64,000 bases of DNA from Burkholderiales bacterium (lineage in GTDB: Bacteria > Pseudomonadota > Gammaproteobacteria > Burkholderiales > SG8-41): the NCBI GenBank assembly GCA_036262035.1, contig DATAJS010000009.1:186001-250000 (forward strand), written 5' to 3'. The notes beneath the pieces are model-generated. The model worked only from the letters and a program-made list of their open reading frames with translations, searched no databases and was not told where the DNA came from. The translations under genes were made by a program, and so were the position numbers. The first letter of the stretch is position 1. Each line of letters starts with the position of its first letter. This document shows, piece by piece, positions 15,626-24,386 of the stretch.

Positions 15626-15644
15626 TGGGACAGTAGCGGGACAG
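15626..15644. repeat. GGGACAG direct repeat near the attachment site
   Basis: TGGGACAG (15626-15633) and CGGGACAG (15637-15644) are repeated 11 bases apart, one helical turn, about 95 bases from the tRNA remnant. This spacing suits integrase arm-type sites. Apart from this and the tRNA remnant I see nothing in the gap 15567-15813. Confidence 0.3.
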
Positions 15645-15738
15645 CGCCAGCAACGAACCAGAGCAAACGGGCGTATTATCCCCGGCGCGGTTCACTCGTA
15701 GAAGAGCAACCCAGAAATGCCCGGAAGAACAGCGTCTT

Positions 15739-15796
15739 GGACTTAAAATCCCTCGCCAGCAATGGCGTACCGGTTCGAGTCCGGTTCCGGGCACCA
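15739..15796 (+). other. 3' part of a tRNA-Leu(UAA)-like sequence; probable attR
   Basis: The sequence holds an anticodon loop CTTAAAA (anticodon UAA), a variable arm with GCC/GGC pairing, a perfect T arm (ACCGG-TTCGAGT-CCGGT), the acceptor strand TCCGGGC, the discriminator A and an encoded CCA. No D arm exists, and only three of five anticodon-stem pairs form, so it is not a normal tRNA gene. Tyrosine integrases commonly use exactly this 3' half as the crossover core, leaving an intact tRNA at one end and this copy at the other. Curiously GCCCGGA at 15719-15725 can still pair fully with the acceptor strand. Confidence 0.7.
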
Positions 15797-15813
15797 TCGA
15801 AAAAGGGGCGGTC

Positions 15814-16065
15814 ATGAAAGAAGCTCGCCGGGGCGTCGGACTCGTTCTTTCGTGCATCTTCGTCGCGGTCGCGTTGTGGGGCTGCGGCCTCGGCTTCCGC
15901 ACCTACGTCTGCGAAGACCAGATCAACCAGGCGGTCGCCCACGCGTCCAAGACGAGCTACAACACCGGCAGGCGGGAGGGCATACGCGCGGCGCTGGAGT
16001 GTTTTGCCAGTCGGAGCGGGCGGATCGACCAGGCGTTGGAGGCATGCGCGCGGACCGTGCGGTGA
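15814..16065 (+). CDS. Small exported or membrane-anchored hypothetical protein, 83 residues
   Basis: The first gene outside the element. Residues about 8-28 (VGLVLSCIFVAVALWGCGLG) form one membrane helix or uncleaved signal; the cysteine near 24 follows LWG, which is not a good lipobox. The remainder has cysteines at about 34, 63 and 77 that could form disulfides in the periplasm. AAGGGG lies before the ATG. I do not recognise the family. It faces the end of the leftward acyl carrier protein operon, so it is probably a short host gene unrelated to the EPS genes. Confidence 0.45.
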   Translation: MKEARRGVGLVLSCIFVAVALWGCGLGFRTYVCEDQINQAVAHASKTSYNTGRREGIRAALECFASRSGRIDQALEACARTVR

Positions 16066-16119
16066 GCGGTTCGCCGGCCGCAGCGAAGATGCAGGCGAGG
16101 CAGACGCCTGCGGCTCGAA

Positions 16120-16362
16120 TCAGCTCTGCTTGCGCTGTACGAAGCTTACGATCGACGCGATCGAATCGAGATTCTGCGGCACCAGCTCGGCGTCGGCGAT
16201 CTCGATGCCGAACGAGTCCTCGATGAACCCGACGAGCTCGAGCACACCGGTCGAATCGATGATGCCGTGCTCGAGCAGCGACGCATCGTCGGCCAGCTTC
16301 ACCGAGTCCGGTACGTAGAAGTTCGAGCGGATGAACGTCGAAACCTGTTCCCTGATTTCCAT
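16120..16362 (-). CDS. Acyl carrier protein
   Basis: An 80-residue acyl carrier protein. The helix II start holds EHGIIDSTGVLEL, in which S37 after D36 is the phosphopantetheine attachment site, and the acidic helix II that follows (LELVGFIEDSFGIEI) binds partner enzymes. It is the last gene of a leftward four-gene operon with a methyltransferase, an asparagine synthase and an NAD-synthetase-like enzyme. The ATG at 16362 overlaps the methyltransferase stop (TGATG). This is a dedicated carrier, not the fatty-acid AcpP, which sits in a fab cluster. It probably carries an acyl or aminoacyl group that is amidated or methylated by its neighbours before transfer to a sugar; that job is inferred. 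Confidence 0.88.
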   Translation of the reverse strand: MEIREQVSTFIRSNFYVPDSVKLADDASLLEHGIIDSTGVLELVGFIEDSFGIEIADAELVPQNLDSIASIVSFVQRKQS

Positions 16363-17099
16363 CAAATGCTTTCTCCGTGTGGCTGCGCCGGCGGGGCACG
16401 GCGCCGGCCGCCGATGACCCGCGGCTCGCCGGCGGCGTCGCGGATCGCGCGGACGTCCTCGTACTCGCGGGCGCGAGCGTACAGCATCTCGACCTGCTTT
16501 TGCTGGCCTGCGCCGATCTCTACGAGCAATATTCCCCCCGGCCGCAGGTAGCGCAGCGCCTCGCGTATCACGCGCTGGTGAATGCTCAGGCCGTATGCGC
16601 CCGCCGCGAACGCCTCGCGCGGCTCCAGCAACAGCAGGTCGCCGCGCTCTTCGAGCAGGCGTTTCTCCGAGATATAGGGCGGGTTACAGACGACGACGTC
16701 GACCGTGCCTTCCAGCCCGAGGCTGTCGAGGCTGGCGAAAAGATCCCCCTGGTGCACCGACACGCGGTCCTCCAGCCCCAACGCCGCGGCGTTGGCGCGC
16801 GCGAGGTCCACGCATGGCCCGGTGAGATCGCTCGCCCAGACGCGGGCGCCCGCAGCCCGATGCGCGATCGCGCAGGCGAGGTTGCCGGTTCCGCAGCACA
16901 TGTCGATCACGCGGGCGCACGATCCGCCCGCGAGCTCCGCCAGCGCTGCGCGCGCGAGAAGCTCGGTCTCGGCCCGCGGCACGAGCGCGCCCGCACCGAC
17001 ACGCAGCTCGAGCCCCATGAAGGTCGCGCGGCCGGCGCGTATCGCGGCCTCGACGCTCGTGCGTTCTTCTTGCGGCGTCCCGGGTTCTTCTATCGGCAT
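16362..17099 (-). CDS. PrmC/HemK-like SAM-dependent methyltransferase
   Basis: A 245-residue class I methyltransferase. The SAM-binding motif I is at about 65-72 (VIDMCCGTGN), the acidic end of strand 2 at ASDL (89-92), and the catalytic NPPY tetrad at 139-142. The LVPRAETELL block before motif I is the hallmark of glutamine-N5 methyltransferases of release factors. The family's N-terminal helical substrate domain is reduced to about 25 residues, so it is unlikely to serve release factors. NPPY enzymes methylate planar amide or amine nitrogens, which fits the adjacent amidotransferase. Its first 10 bases overlap the end of the asparagine synthase gene. Confidence 0.82.
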   Translation of the reverse strand: MPIEEPGTPQEERTSVEAAIRAGRATFMGLELRVGAGALVPRAETELLARAALAELAGGSCARVIDMCCGTGNLACAIAHRAAGARVWASDLTGPCVDLARANAAALGLEDRVSVHQGDLFASLDSLGLEGTVDVVVCNPPYISEKRLLEERGDLLLLEPREAFAAGAYGLSIHQRVIREALRYLRPGGILLVEIGAGQQKQVEMLYARAREYEDVRAIRDAAGEPRVIGGRRRAPPAQPHGESI

Positions 17100-19102
17100 G
17101 TCTCGAGCACCGAGTCGTGGTCCACGGTGAGCGGAAGGTCGGCGTGCTCCACGGGCCGCCGGCGTACGAAACGTTCGTGCAGAACCTGCGTGGACAGCAC
17201 GCCCACCAGCGCCATGTTGTCCGCGTTCGAGAACTGAGCCTCGGTCGTGCGACCGATGCACTTCTTCCAGAGCTGATCGACGGCCTTGGGGTCGAAGACG
17301 CCGGCGTCGGCGATGCTGGCCGGGGCGAGCAGCTCGTCGAGGTAGCGGGGGCGAGCCGACGCGACGAACGCGAGCGCATCGGGAGCGCGATACGGCTGCT
17401 TCACGCGCTCGAGGATCTCCCTGGGTACCAGGCCGCGCGCGGCGCGCTTGAGCACGTGTTTCTCGTCGAGCGCGCGAAGCTTGTAGCGATCGGGGAGCGT
17501 CTGCGCGAGCGCCACGACGTCGCGGTCCAGGAACGGAAAGCGTCCTTCGACCGAGCTCGCCATGAGCATGCGATCGCCTTGCGAGGAGAGGAGATAGCCC
17601 GCGAGCAGAGTGCGCATCTCGAGATACTGATCCTGCGCGAGCGCGCTCCAGCGCCCGAACTCCGCCGGCAGCGCCGCGAGCAACGCCGCGGCATTGTCCT
17701 GCCCCGCGAGGACTGCCCGCAATGCCGGGGAGAACATGCGTTTCAGCGCGCTCGTCGTCCGCCACCGCGTCGCGTGCGCGAAGCCGGGCGAAGCAAACGC
17801 TTCGAGATTGCGTCCGAAGAATTGCCGCGCCATGGCCTGCTGCGCGACGGGCGAGCGTTGCAGGTACGGGTAGAGCCGCTCGAGGAGCCGGGGCCGCAGC
17901 GCGCTTTCGGGATGGCGCGCCCAGAATCGCCGCACCTTGCCTTCGCGGAACAGGTCGTATCCGGCGAAGACCTCGTCCGCGCCTTCTCCGGTCATCACGA
18001 CCTTGATCCCGGAGCGCTGCGTGAGCCGCGAGAGGAGGAGCAGAGGTACAGGCGCGGTTCTGAGGATCGGCCGCTCGGCGTGGTACACGGCGGCGGGAAA
18101 GGCTTCGGCGATGTCGGCGCGCGTCACCACGATCTCGCGATGCTCGCTCGCGAGCCGCTGCGCCATCAGGCGTTGAAAGCTCGTCTCGTCGTATTCGGCG
18201 TCGGCGAAGCGCAGCGAAAACGTGCGCAGCTTCGCGCTCGAGGCTTCGCGCGCGAGCGCGGCGATGAGCGAGCTGTCGAGACCTCCGGACAGATAGCTGC
18301 CGACCGGAACGTCCGCGCGCAAGGCGCGCAAGCGTGTCGCTGCCCGAAGTGAATCCAGCACCGCGTGCGCCGCATCCTCGATCGAGCCGCCGAACTGTCC
18401 TTCGCGCCGCGCTTCCTGCGGGAACGAGGGCTGCCAGTACGCCCGCTCGCGCATGCTGCCGCGTTCGTACACCTGCAGGTGCCCGGGACGCAGCTCTTCG
18501 ACGCCGGCGAACGCCGTGCGTGGGGCGACCGGCGACCAGAAGGTGAACGTCTCGTCGATACCTTCGGGATCGAGGGCGCGAGGGATCGACGCGTCGGCCG
18601 CGAAGATCGATTTCACTTCGCTCGCGAAGTAAAGCCGGCCTGCATGGCGGCAGACGTGCAGCGGGCGCACGCCGAGGCGGTCGCGCGCGAGGGTGAGCCT
18701 CTGCTCGCGCGGCTGCCACAAGGCCAGCGCCCATTGCCCGTTCATGCGCGTGAAAGCGTCCTCGCCCCACGCGCTGAACGCGTGCACGATGACCTCGGTG
18801 TCGCTGTGCGTGCTGAAGGCGTAGCCGAGCCCGATCAGCTCGTCACGCAGCTCGATGTAATTGAAGATCTCGCCATTGAAAGCGATCCACACGCTGCCGT
18901 CGCGGTTCGACAGCGGCTGGTGTCCGCACGCGACGTCGATCACCGACAGACGTGCGTGAGCAAGACCCGCACGAGCATCGCGGTAGAGGCCGAACTCGTC
19001 GGGCCCGCGATGCCTGAGCGCAGCGGCCATCCGCAGCAGCGCCTCGCGCTCGGGCGGAGCGGCCGTCATGCTGAGCTGAAGGATTCCGGCGACGCCGCAC
19101 AT
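17090..19102 (-). CDS. asnB: Asparagine synthase (glutamine-hydrolysing), EPS-associated
   Basis: A 670-residue two-domain amidotransferase. The N-terminal class II glutaminase has the nucleophile C2 directly after the start methionine, RGPDE at about 32-36 and NGEIFNY at 76-82. The synthetase domain has the ATP-pyrophosphatase loop S272-G-G-L-D-S-S278 and a later GEGADEVFAGYD block that contacts the acyl-adenylate. It would release ammonia from glutamine and pass it to an activated carboxylate. AsnB homologues are frequent in EPS loci, where they amidate sugar acids or aminoacyl groups. It lies between an NAD-synthetase-like gene and a PrmC-like methyltransferase. A second asnB-type gene lies at 62,982. 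Substrate is inferred, not seen. Confidence 0.9.
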   Translation of the reverse strand: MCGVAGILQLSMTAAPPEREALLRMAAALRHRGPDEFGLYRDARAGLAHARLSVIDVACGHQPLSNRDGSVWIAFNGEIFNYIELRDELIGLGYAFSTHSDTEVIVHAFSAWGEDAFTRMNGQWALALWQPREQRLTLARDRLGVRPLHVCRHAGRLYFASEVKSIFAADASIPRALDPEGIDETFTFWSPVAPRTAFAGVEELRPGHLQVYERGSMRERAYWQPSFPQEARREGQFGGSIEDAAHAVLDSLRAATRLRALRADVPVGSYLSGGLDSSLIAALAREASSAKLRTFSLRFADAEYDETSFQRLMAQRLASEHREIVVTRADIAEAFPAAVYHAERPILRTAPVPLLLLSRLTQRSGIKVVMTGEGADEVFAGYDLFREGKVRRFWARHPESALRPRLLERLYPYLQRSPVAQQAMARQFFGRNLEAFASPGFAHATRWRTTSALKRMFSPALRAVLAGQDNAAALLAALPAEFGRWSALAQDQYLEMRTLLAGYLLSSQGDRMLMASSVEGRFPFLDRDVVALAQTLPDRYKLRALDEKHVLKRAARGLVPREILERVKQPYRAPDALAFVASARPRYLDELLAPASIADAGVFDPKAVDQLWKKCIGRTTEAQFSNADNMALVGVLSTQVLHERFVRRRPVEHADLPLTVDHDSVLETCR

Positions 19103-19105
19103 CCT

Positions 19106-20107
19106 TCAGCGCTGCGGGTCGAGGTGCGCGCGATCGATCTCCGCGATCTCCTCCACGAGGAGGGCGGCCGCGTGCAGGCCGTGGGTCGCGTTGCGCTTCG
19201 AGTCGATATCCCTGAACACGCGCTCGACCTGCTCCGGCTCGAGCGACAGGGCGGCGGCCACTTCGGCGGCTTCGACGCCGTGGTTATGCGCGTACAAGCA
19301 AAGGTCCATACCGGCGTACGGCAGCGCGAAGTAGAACTCCTCCTGCGTCTGGCTCATGGAGAACGTGTCGGTCGTCGGCGCGCGCGCCCGGATCTCCTCC
19401 GGCACTCCGAGATGCCTCGCGAGCTGATACACCTGCGTCTTGTACAGGTGTGCGATCGGCTTCACGTCGGCGGCGCCGTCGCCCTGCTTGACGAAGAACC
19501 CCTGGTCGAACTCGAGCCGATTGGGCGTTCCGGTCACCGCGTAGTTCAGCCGGTCGGCATGGTAGTACTCGATGGTCTTACGCACGCGTTGCTTGAAATT
19601 CGTCGCGGCGACGAGCTTCAGGTACGCCTGGGCGGTCAGCCGCACCGAGCGCGTCTCGCCCGCGGGGTCCTCCACCGTCAGCCGCGAGACGTTCAATCGC
19701 TCGCCGTGTATCGGCGACGGGAGCGAAAGCTTGCATTTCCAGCCGTCGCCGTATTCGGGCACCAGGCTTTGCACCGCTTCGGCCTGTCGGCGATAGCATC
19801 CGAATCCTTCGAGGGCGGCCGTCACGTCCTCGACGACCGCTTCGATACCCAGGGTATCGGCGACGAGCCGGCCGAGCCGCAGCGAATCCGGGGATGAATC
19901 GCGTTCGGGCATGAAGATGCCGAGCACTTTGTCGCTGCCGAGCGCCCGCGCACAGAGCGCCGCGACGACCGAGCTGTCCACGCCCCCGGAAAGGCCCACC
20001 ACCGCGCCGCGCTTGCGCAGGCTTCCGAGCACCTGTTGGCGCAGCGTACGGACGATGCGCGCGATCTCGGCTTCGGCGTCGAGCTGGAGTACTGCGGGAG
20101 AGAGCAT
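19106..20107 (-). CDS. NAD-synthetase-like ATP-pyrophosphatase
   Basis: A 333-residue enzyme of the NadE family. The P-loop S40-G-G-V-D-S-S46 binds ATP. The region GTPNRLEFDQGFFVKQGDG followed by AADVKPIAHLYKTQV is the NadE signature that holds the deamido-NAD and the adenylate. The sequence is longer than ammonia-dependent NadE and lacks the glutamine-amidase domain, so it needs ammonia from elsewhere, perhaps from the next gene. It heads the leftward operon. Whether it makes NAD or has been recruited to amidate another carboxylate is open. ATG 20107 has no clear ribosome-binding site; the open frame continues upstream without a good alternative. Confidence 0.8.
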   Translation of the reverse strand: MLSPAVLQLDAEAEIARIVRTLRQQVLGSLRKRGAVVGLSGGVDSSVVAALCARALGSDKVLGIFMPERDSSPDSLRLGRLVADTLGIEAVVEDVTAALEGFGCYRRQAEAVQSLVPEYGDGWKCKLSLPSPIHGERLNVSRLTVEDPAGETRSVRLTAQAYLKLVAATNFKQRVRKTIEYYHADRLNYAVTGTPNRLEFDQGFFVKQGDGAADVKPIAHLYKTQVYQLARHLGVPEEIRARAPTTDTFSMSQTQEEFYFALPYAGMDLCLYAHNHGVEAAEVAAALSLEPEQVERVFRDIDSKRNATHGLHAAALLVEEIAEIDRAHLDPQR

Positions 20108-20232
20108 CGGAGGGGTCGTGAGGTCGTTGCAGGGCCGAAAACTATCATGTGCTCGCGTACGCGGTCGAGTGCGTCGTCCCCGCTTCCGGAAGTTACCCGC
20201 GAAGCGGGTCGCGCTACAGGCACTCTGCCGCC

Positions 20233-20259
20233 TTGCCGCGCGGGCCGGTTTGCTACACT
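20233..20259 (+). promoter_or_regulatory. Candidate promoter for the rightward EPS genes
   Basis: TTGCCG (20233-20238) and TACACT (20254-20259) are 15 bases apart in the divergent gap 20108-20270, just upstream of the ATG at 20271. The -10 match is fair, the spacing is short, and the start point would leave almost no leader. No gene is seen in the gap. Confidence 0.3.
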
Positions 20260-20270
20260 TTTGACCTCTC

Positions 20271-21416
20271 ATGGACTCTTCCATCGAGCCTGTGCCGGAC
20301 GCCGCCCCTGGGTTTTCGACGGAGATCGCACGCGGCGGCGCCGAGGTCATCGCCGCGCTCGCGGACGAGTGGCGGGACATGATGACCGGCGGGCCGTGCG
20401 ACGAGCCGTTCTACACGCCCGAGTGGATAGGCGCCTACGCGCGCAGCTTCGGGCGCGCGAGCGAATTTCTCGCGGTCACCGCGCGCCGCGCGGGCAGGCT
20501 GGTGGCGGTGCTGCCTCTGGTGCGCGAGCGGCGTACTTTCGCCGGAATACCCGTGCGCATGCTGCGCAGCGCAGGCAATGCCCACACCTGCCGCTACGAG
20601 CTCGTGCACTGCCGCGAGCATCGCGAGGATGCGGTCCGCTCCATATGGCTGGCGCTCCTCCGAGACAGCGCATGGGACACGCTGCTGCTCGAGTTCGCGC
20701 CGCCGGATGGCGCGGCGGCGCAGCTCGCCCGCCATGCCGCATCGACACACTGCCGCGTCGGTGAAGCGCCCGCGCTGCCGCAGCCGTTCGTCTCTCTATC
20801 GACCTGCGCAGGCGACTTCGACGTCCTGCTTGCCGGCCTCGATGCGAAGTTCCGGGCGAACGTGCGGCGCCGCAGACGCAAGCTCGAGGCACGCGGACCG
20901 CTCGCGCTGGTGCACGCCGTCGGCGCGGACGACCGGCTGCGCCAGTTCTATGCGCTCGAGCGTGCGGGCTGGAAAGGAAGCCAGGGCACTGCGATCGCGT
21001 GCGATCACACTGTCCAGGCGTTCTACGAAGAGGCGGCCGCGAAAGCCGCGGCGCGAGGTTACCTGTCGCTGTACTCACTGGAGCAGGAGCGCCGGCCTGT
21101 CGCGATGTACCTCGGCCTCGAATACGCGGGCCGCTATTGCCTGCTGAAGACCGCGTACGACGAAGCGCTGCGCGAATATTCGCCGGGACAGCTGATCACG
21201 CACGACGTGTTGCGCGACCTCGTCGAGCGCGGCTCGCGGGAGCTCGATTTTCTCGGCGGCCCCATGGACTGGAAGTCGGACTGGAAGCCGCGCGAGCGTC
21301 CGCTCAGCGATTTCCACGTCTATCGCGGCGCCGCCGGGCGCGCGCTGCACGCGTTGCGTTTTCGCGTGCGGCCGCTCGTGTCGAGAGCGCTGCGCCGCGT
21401 GAAGGCGCGATCGTGA
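20271..21416 (+). CDS. GNAT-type acyltransferase (CelD/BcsL-like)
   Basis: A 381-residue protein of the Acetyltransf_6 type, with tandem GNAT folds. Markers are the PFYTPEWIGAYARSFG region near the N-terminus, a central basic helix (KFRANVRRRRRKLEARG), and the C-terminal GNAT core with LDFLGGPMDWKSDWKPR. Such proteins are known from cellulose and EPS clusters and transfer acyl or aminoacyl groups, often from a carrier, to sugars. It diverges from the operon holding the acyl carrier protein, so use of that carrier as donor is a reasonable inference. The stop overlaps the GTG of the next gene. Confidence 0.8.
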   Translation: MDSSIEPVPDAAPGFSTEIARGGAEVIAALADEWRDMMTGGPCDEPFYTPEWIGAYARSFGRASEFLAVTARRAGRLVAVLPLVRERRTFAGIPVRMLRSAGNAHTCRYELVHCREHREDAVRSIWLALLRDSAWDTLLLEFAPPDGAAAQLARHAASTHCRVGEAPALPQPFVSLSTCAGDFDVLLAGLDAKFRANVRRRRRKLEARGPLALVHAVGADDRLRQFYALERAGWKGSQGTAIACDHTVQAFYEEAAAKAAARGYLSLYSLEQERRPVAMYLGLEYAGRYCLLKTAYDEALREYSPGQLITHDVLRDLVERGSRELDFLGGPMDWKSDWKPRERPLSDFHVYRGAAGRALHALRFRVRPLVSRALRRVKARS

Positions 21417-22579
21417 GCGGGGTCGCCGCGGAGCTGCACGGCAGCGCGAGCGAGTACTGGGCGACCGAGCTGCCGGCGCTTTCGCCGTCGATGCTGGTGT
21501 CGCGCCGTGCGGGCGCCGGGAGCGCGTTTCCTTTCGACGCACCGAACGTGCAGTACGTCCACTTCGCGCGCAACGCGATCTATCACCTGGCACGGCAATG
21601 GCGGCTCGACGGAGGCGAAGTGCTGATGCCGGCGTATTTCCACGGGGTCGAGCTCGAGGCCCTGCTCGCGGCGGGCGCGCGGCCGCGCTTCTTCGCCGTG
21701 CGCAACGGCATGCGCGTCGACCCCGAGGACGTCATCGACGCGATCACCCCGGCGACGCGCGCGGTGTATCTCATCCATTACGCGGGCTTTCCCGGCCCGG
21801 CCGATGCGATCGAGGCGATCTGCCGCGCGCGCGGGCTGCTTTTCCTGGAGGATTGCGCGCTCGCGCTGCTCTCGAAGGCGGGCTCGCGCCCGCTCGGAAG
21901 TTTCGGGGACGCTGCGGTGTTCTGCCTCTACAAGACGCTGCCCACGCCCGATGGCGGCGCGGTGGTGATGAAGGAAGGCCGGCTCGAATTCGTAGGGGTG
22001 ACACCGAACTTTCTCGGAGCGGCGCGGACCACCGCGGCCGCGGTTCTGACGTCGCTCGAACGCGGCGGGGGAGTGATGCGATCCATGGCGCGCTGCGTGA
22101 AAGCGGTCGGCAAGGCGGCGACGCCCCGGGCGCAGGCCGAATGGGTCGACGTCGGGACGCAGCACTTCGGTACCGCCGATGTAGACCTGCTGATGAGCAG
22201 CGTGTCGCACCGCATCGTGGCAGCACAGGATTTCACCGCGATCGTCGAGGCGCGCCGTCGCAACTACCTTCAACTGCGCAGCCTGCTGTCCGATCTCGCA
22301 GAGCCGGTGCACGCGGCGCTGCCCGACGGCGTGTGCCCGCTGTTCTATCCGTTCACGACCGGGCGTAAGCTCGAGCTGTGGACGCGGCTGCGCGCGGCGG
22401 GCGTACAGGCGGTGCTGTTCTGGCTGGGCGGCGATCACGGACCGCGGCCGGGAGAATTTCCGGACGTCGATGTCCTGCGGCGCACGGTGCTCGAGTTGCC
22501 GTGCCATCAGGACATGACGGCCGAGAAGATCGAGCGCCTTGCACGTCTCGTGCGGCGCGAGCTTGCGGCCATCGGCTGA
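21413..22579 (+). CDS. PLP-dependent sugar aminotransferase, DegT/DnrJ/EryC1-like
   Basis: A 388-residue fold-type I aminotransferase. D147 in LLFLEDCAL would contact the pyridine nitrogen of PLP, and K174 in VFCLYKTLPTPDGG is the expected Schiff-base lysine. Sequence is divergent from typical sugar aminotransferases: the usual SFxxxK is replaced by CLYK, and the N-terminal substrate loop is short. It starts at a GTG that overlaps the preceding stop and lies between two acyltransferase-type genes, so an amino sugar made here could be acylated by them. Keto-sugar substrate is inferred; another aminotransferase of the same family lies at 30,077. Confidence 0.8.
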   Translation: MSGVAAELHGSASEYWATELPALSPSMLVSRRAGAGSAFPFDAPNVQYVHFARNAIYHLARQWRLDGGEVLMPAYFHGVELEALLAAGARPRFFAVRNGMRVDPEDVIDAITPATRAVYLIHYAGFPGPADAIEAICRARGLLFLEDCALALLSKAGSRPLGSFGDAAVFCLYKTLPTPDGGAVVMKEGRLEFVGVTPNFLGAARTTAAAVLTSLERGGGVMRSMARCVKAVGKAATPRAQAEWVDVGTQHFGTADVDLLMSSVSHRIVAAQDFTAIVEARRRNYLQLRSLLSDLAEPVHAALPDGVCPLFYPFTTGRKLELWTRLRAAGVQAVLFWLGGDHGPRPGEFPDVDVLRRTVLELPCHQDMTAEKIERLARLVRRELAAIG

Positions 22580-22589
22580 GGGGGGCGCG

Positions 22590-23357
22590 ATGATCGTGAT
22601 CCTGGGCCGGCTCGTCAGCTACGGTGAGCTCTGGTTCGACGAGGTGCAGCCGCGCGATCCGCGGGTGGACGTGCTCACCTATCGCCTGTGGCCGGGGCGT
22701 GTGCCCGGCGCTCGCTCGAGCCGCTTCCTGTCGCTCGTCAGCGATCTCACGGCGGACGAACGCGCACTGATGGCGCGGCTCGGCAACACCAACCGCTACA
22801 AGATCAATCGCGCCAACAACCGCGACGGCCTGACGGCGGAGTTCCTTGCGGCGCCGGCAGCGCGCCTCGAGGAATTTCGTGCGTTCTACGATGCATTCGC
22901 CGGACAGAAGAAGCTTGCGCCGTCGTATCGGCGCGGTCTGGAAGCCTCGTGTGCGGCCGGACAGCTCGTGCTGTCCGCCGCATCGCGCGACGGGCGCCGC
23001 ATCGTCTGGCACGCGTACGTGACGTCGGGCGGGTCCGCCGCGCTCCTGCACTCTGCATCCCACTTTCGCGCCGAGGACGGCGTGGACCGGGCGCTCGTGG
23101 GCCGCGCCAATCGGTGGCTGCACTGGAAGGACATGCTCGAGTTCAAAGCCGCGGGTTACCGCCGTTACGACTGGGGCGGGATGTTCGAAGACGAAAGCGT
23201 TGCGGCGCAGGCAAGCATCAACAACTTCAAACGCGAATTCGGCGGCGATCCGATCGAAAGCTACAACTGCACGATGGCACGCACCGTCAAAGGGCGCGCA
23301 TACACGGCGTGCCTGACGCTCGTCGACCGCGTGCGCGGGGTCGAAACGGGCCCGTAA
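22590..23357 (+). CDS. FemAB/GNAT-like aminoacyl- or acyltransferase
   Basis: A 255-residue single GNAT-like domain related to FemAB and lipid-II glycyltransferase proteins. The conserved core is [19 protein letters not shown], the middle strand region with a [17 protein letters not shown] block, and the end [19 protein letters not shown] followed by [10 protein letters not shown], a typical FemAB finish (glycine-glycine turn and K-x-x-FG). It would transfer an acyl or aminoacyl group to an amino group on a glycan. A GGGGGG ribosome-binding site precedes ATG 22590. Together with the gene at 20,271 it flanks the aminotransferase, suggesting one modification pathway. Confidence 0.78.
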   Translation: MIVILGRLVSYGELWFDEVQPRDPRVDVLTYRLWPGRVPGARSSRFLSLVSDLTADERALMARLGNTNRYKINRANNRDGLTAEFLAAPAARLEEFRAFYDAFAGQKKLAPSYRRGLEASCAAGQLVLSAASRDGRRIVWHAYVTSGGSAALLHSASHFRAEDGVDRALVGRANRWLHWKDMLEFKAAGYRRYDWGGMFEDESVAAQASINNFKREFGGDPIESYNCTMARTVKGRAYTACLTLVDRVRGVETGP

Positions 23358-23361
23358 ATGG

Positions 23362-23367
23362 CATAAT
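23362..23367 (+). promoter_or_regulatory. Candidate -10 element before the UDP-xylose synthase gene
   Basis: CATAAT (23362-23367) lies 24 bases upstream of the ATG at 23392 in the short gap after the acyltransferase gene. No good -35 hexamer is seen at 16-18 bases. It could support a separate transcript from the sugar-nucleotide gene onward. Confidence 0.3.
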
Positions 23368-23391
23368 CCCCGGTCTTCACTGGGCCTCCAA

Positions 23392-24375
<984 letters not shown>

Positions 24376-24386
24376 AGGAGGCCCGT

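Noticed and set aside
15572-15817. 81-codon frame running through the tRNA remnant
   Set aside because: It crosses the tRNA-like sequence and has no ribosome-binding site or domain.
16362-18770. Long open frame on the minus strand continuing upstream of the PrmC-like methyltransferase
   Set aside because: Upstream of 17,099 it is an out-of-frame reading of the asparagine synthase gene, very rich in Arg and Ala, with no domain. The methyltransferase starts at the ATG at 17,099.
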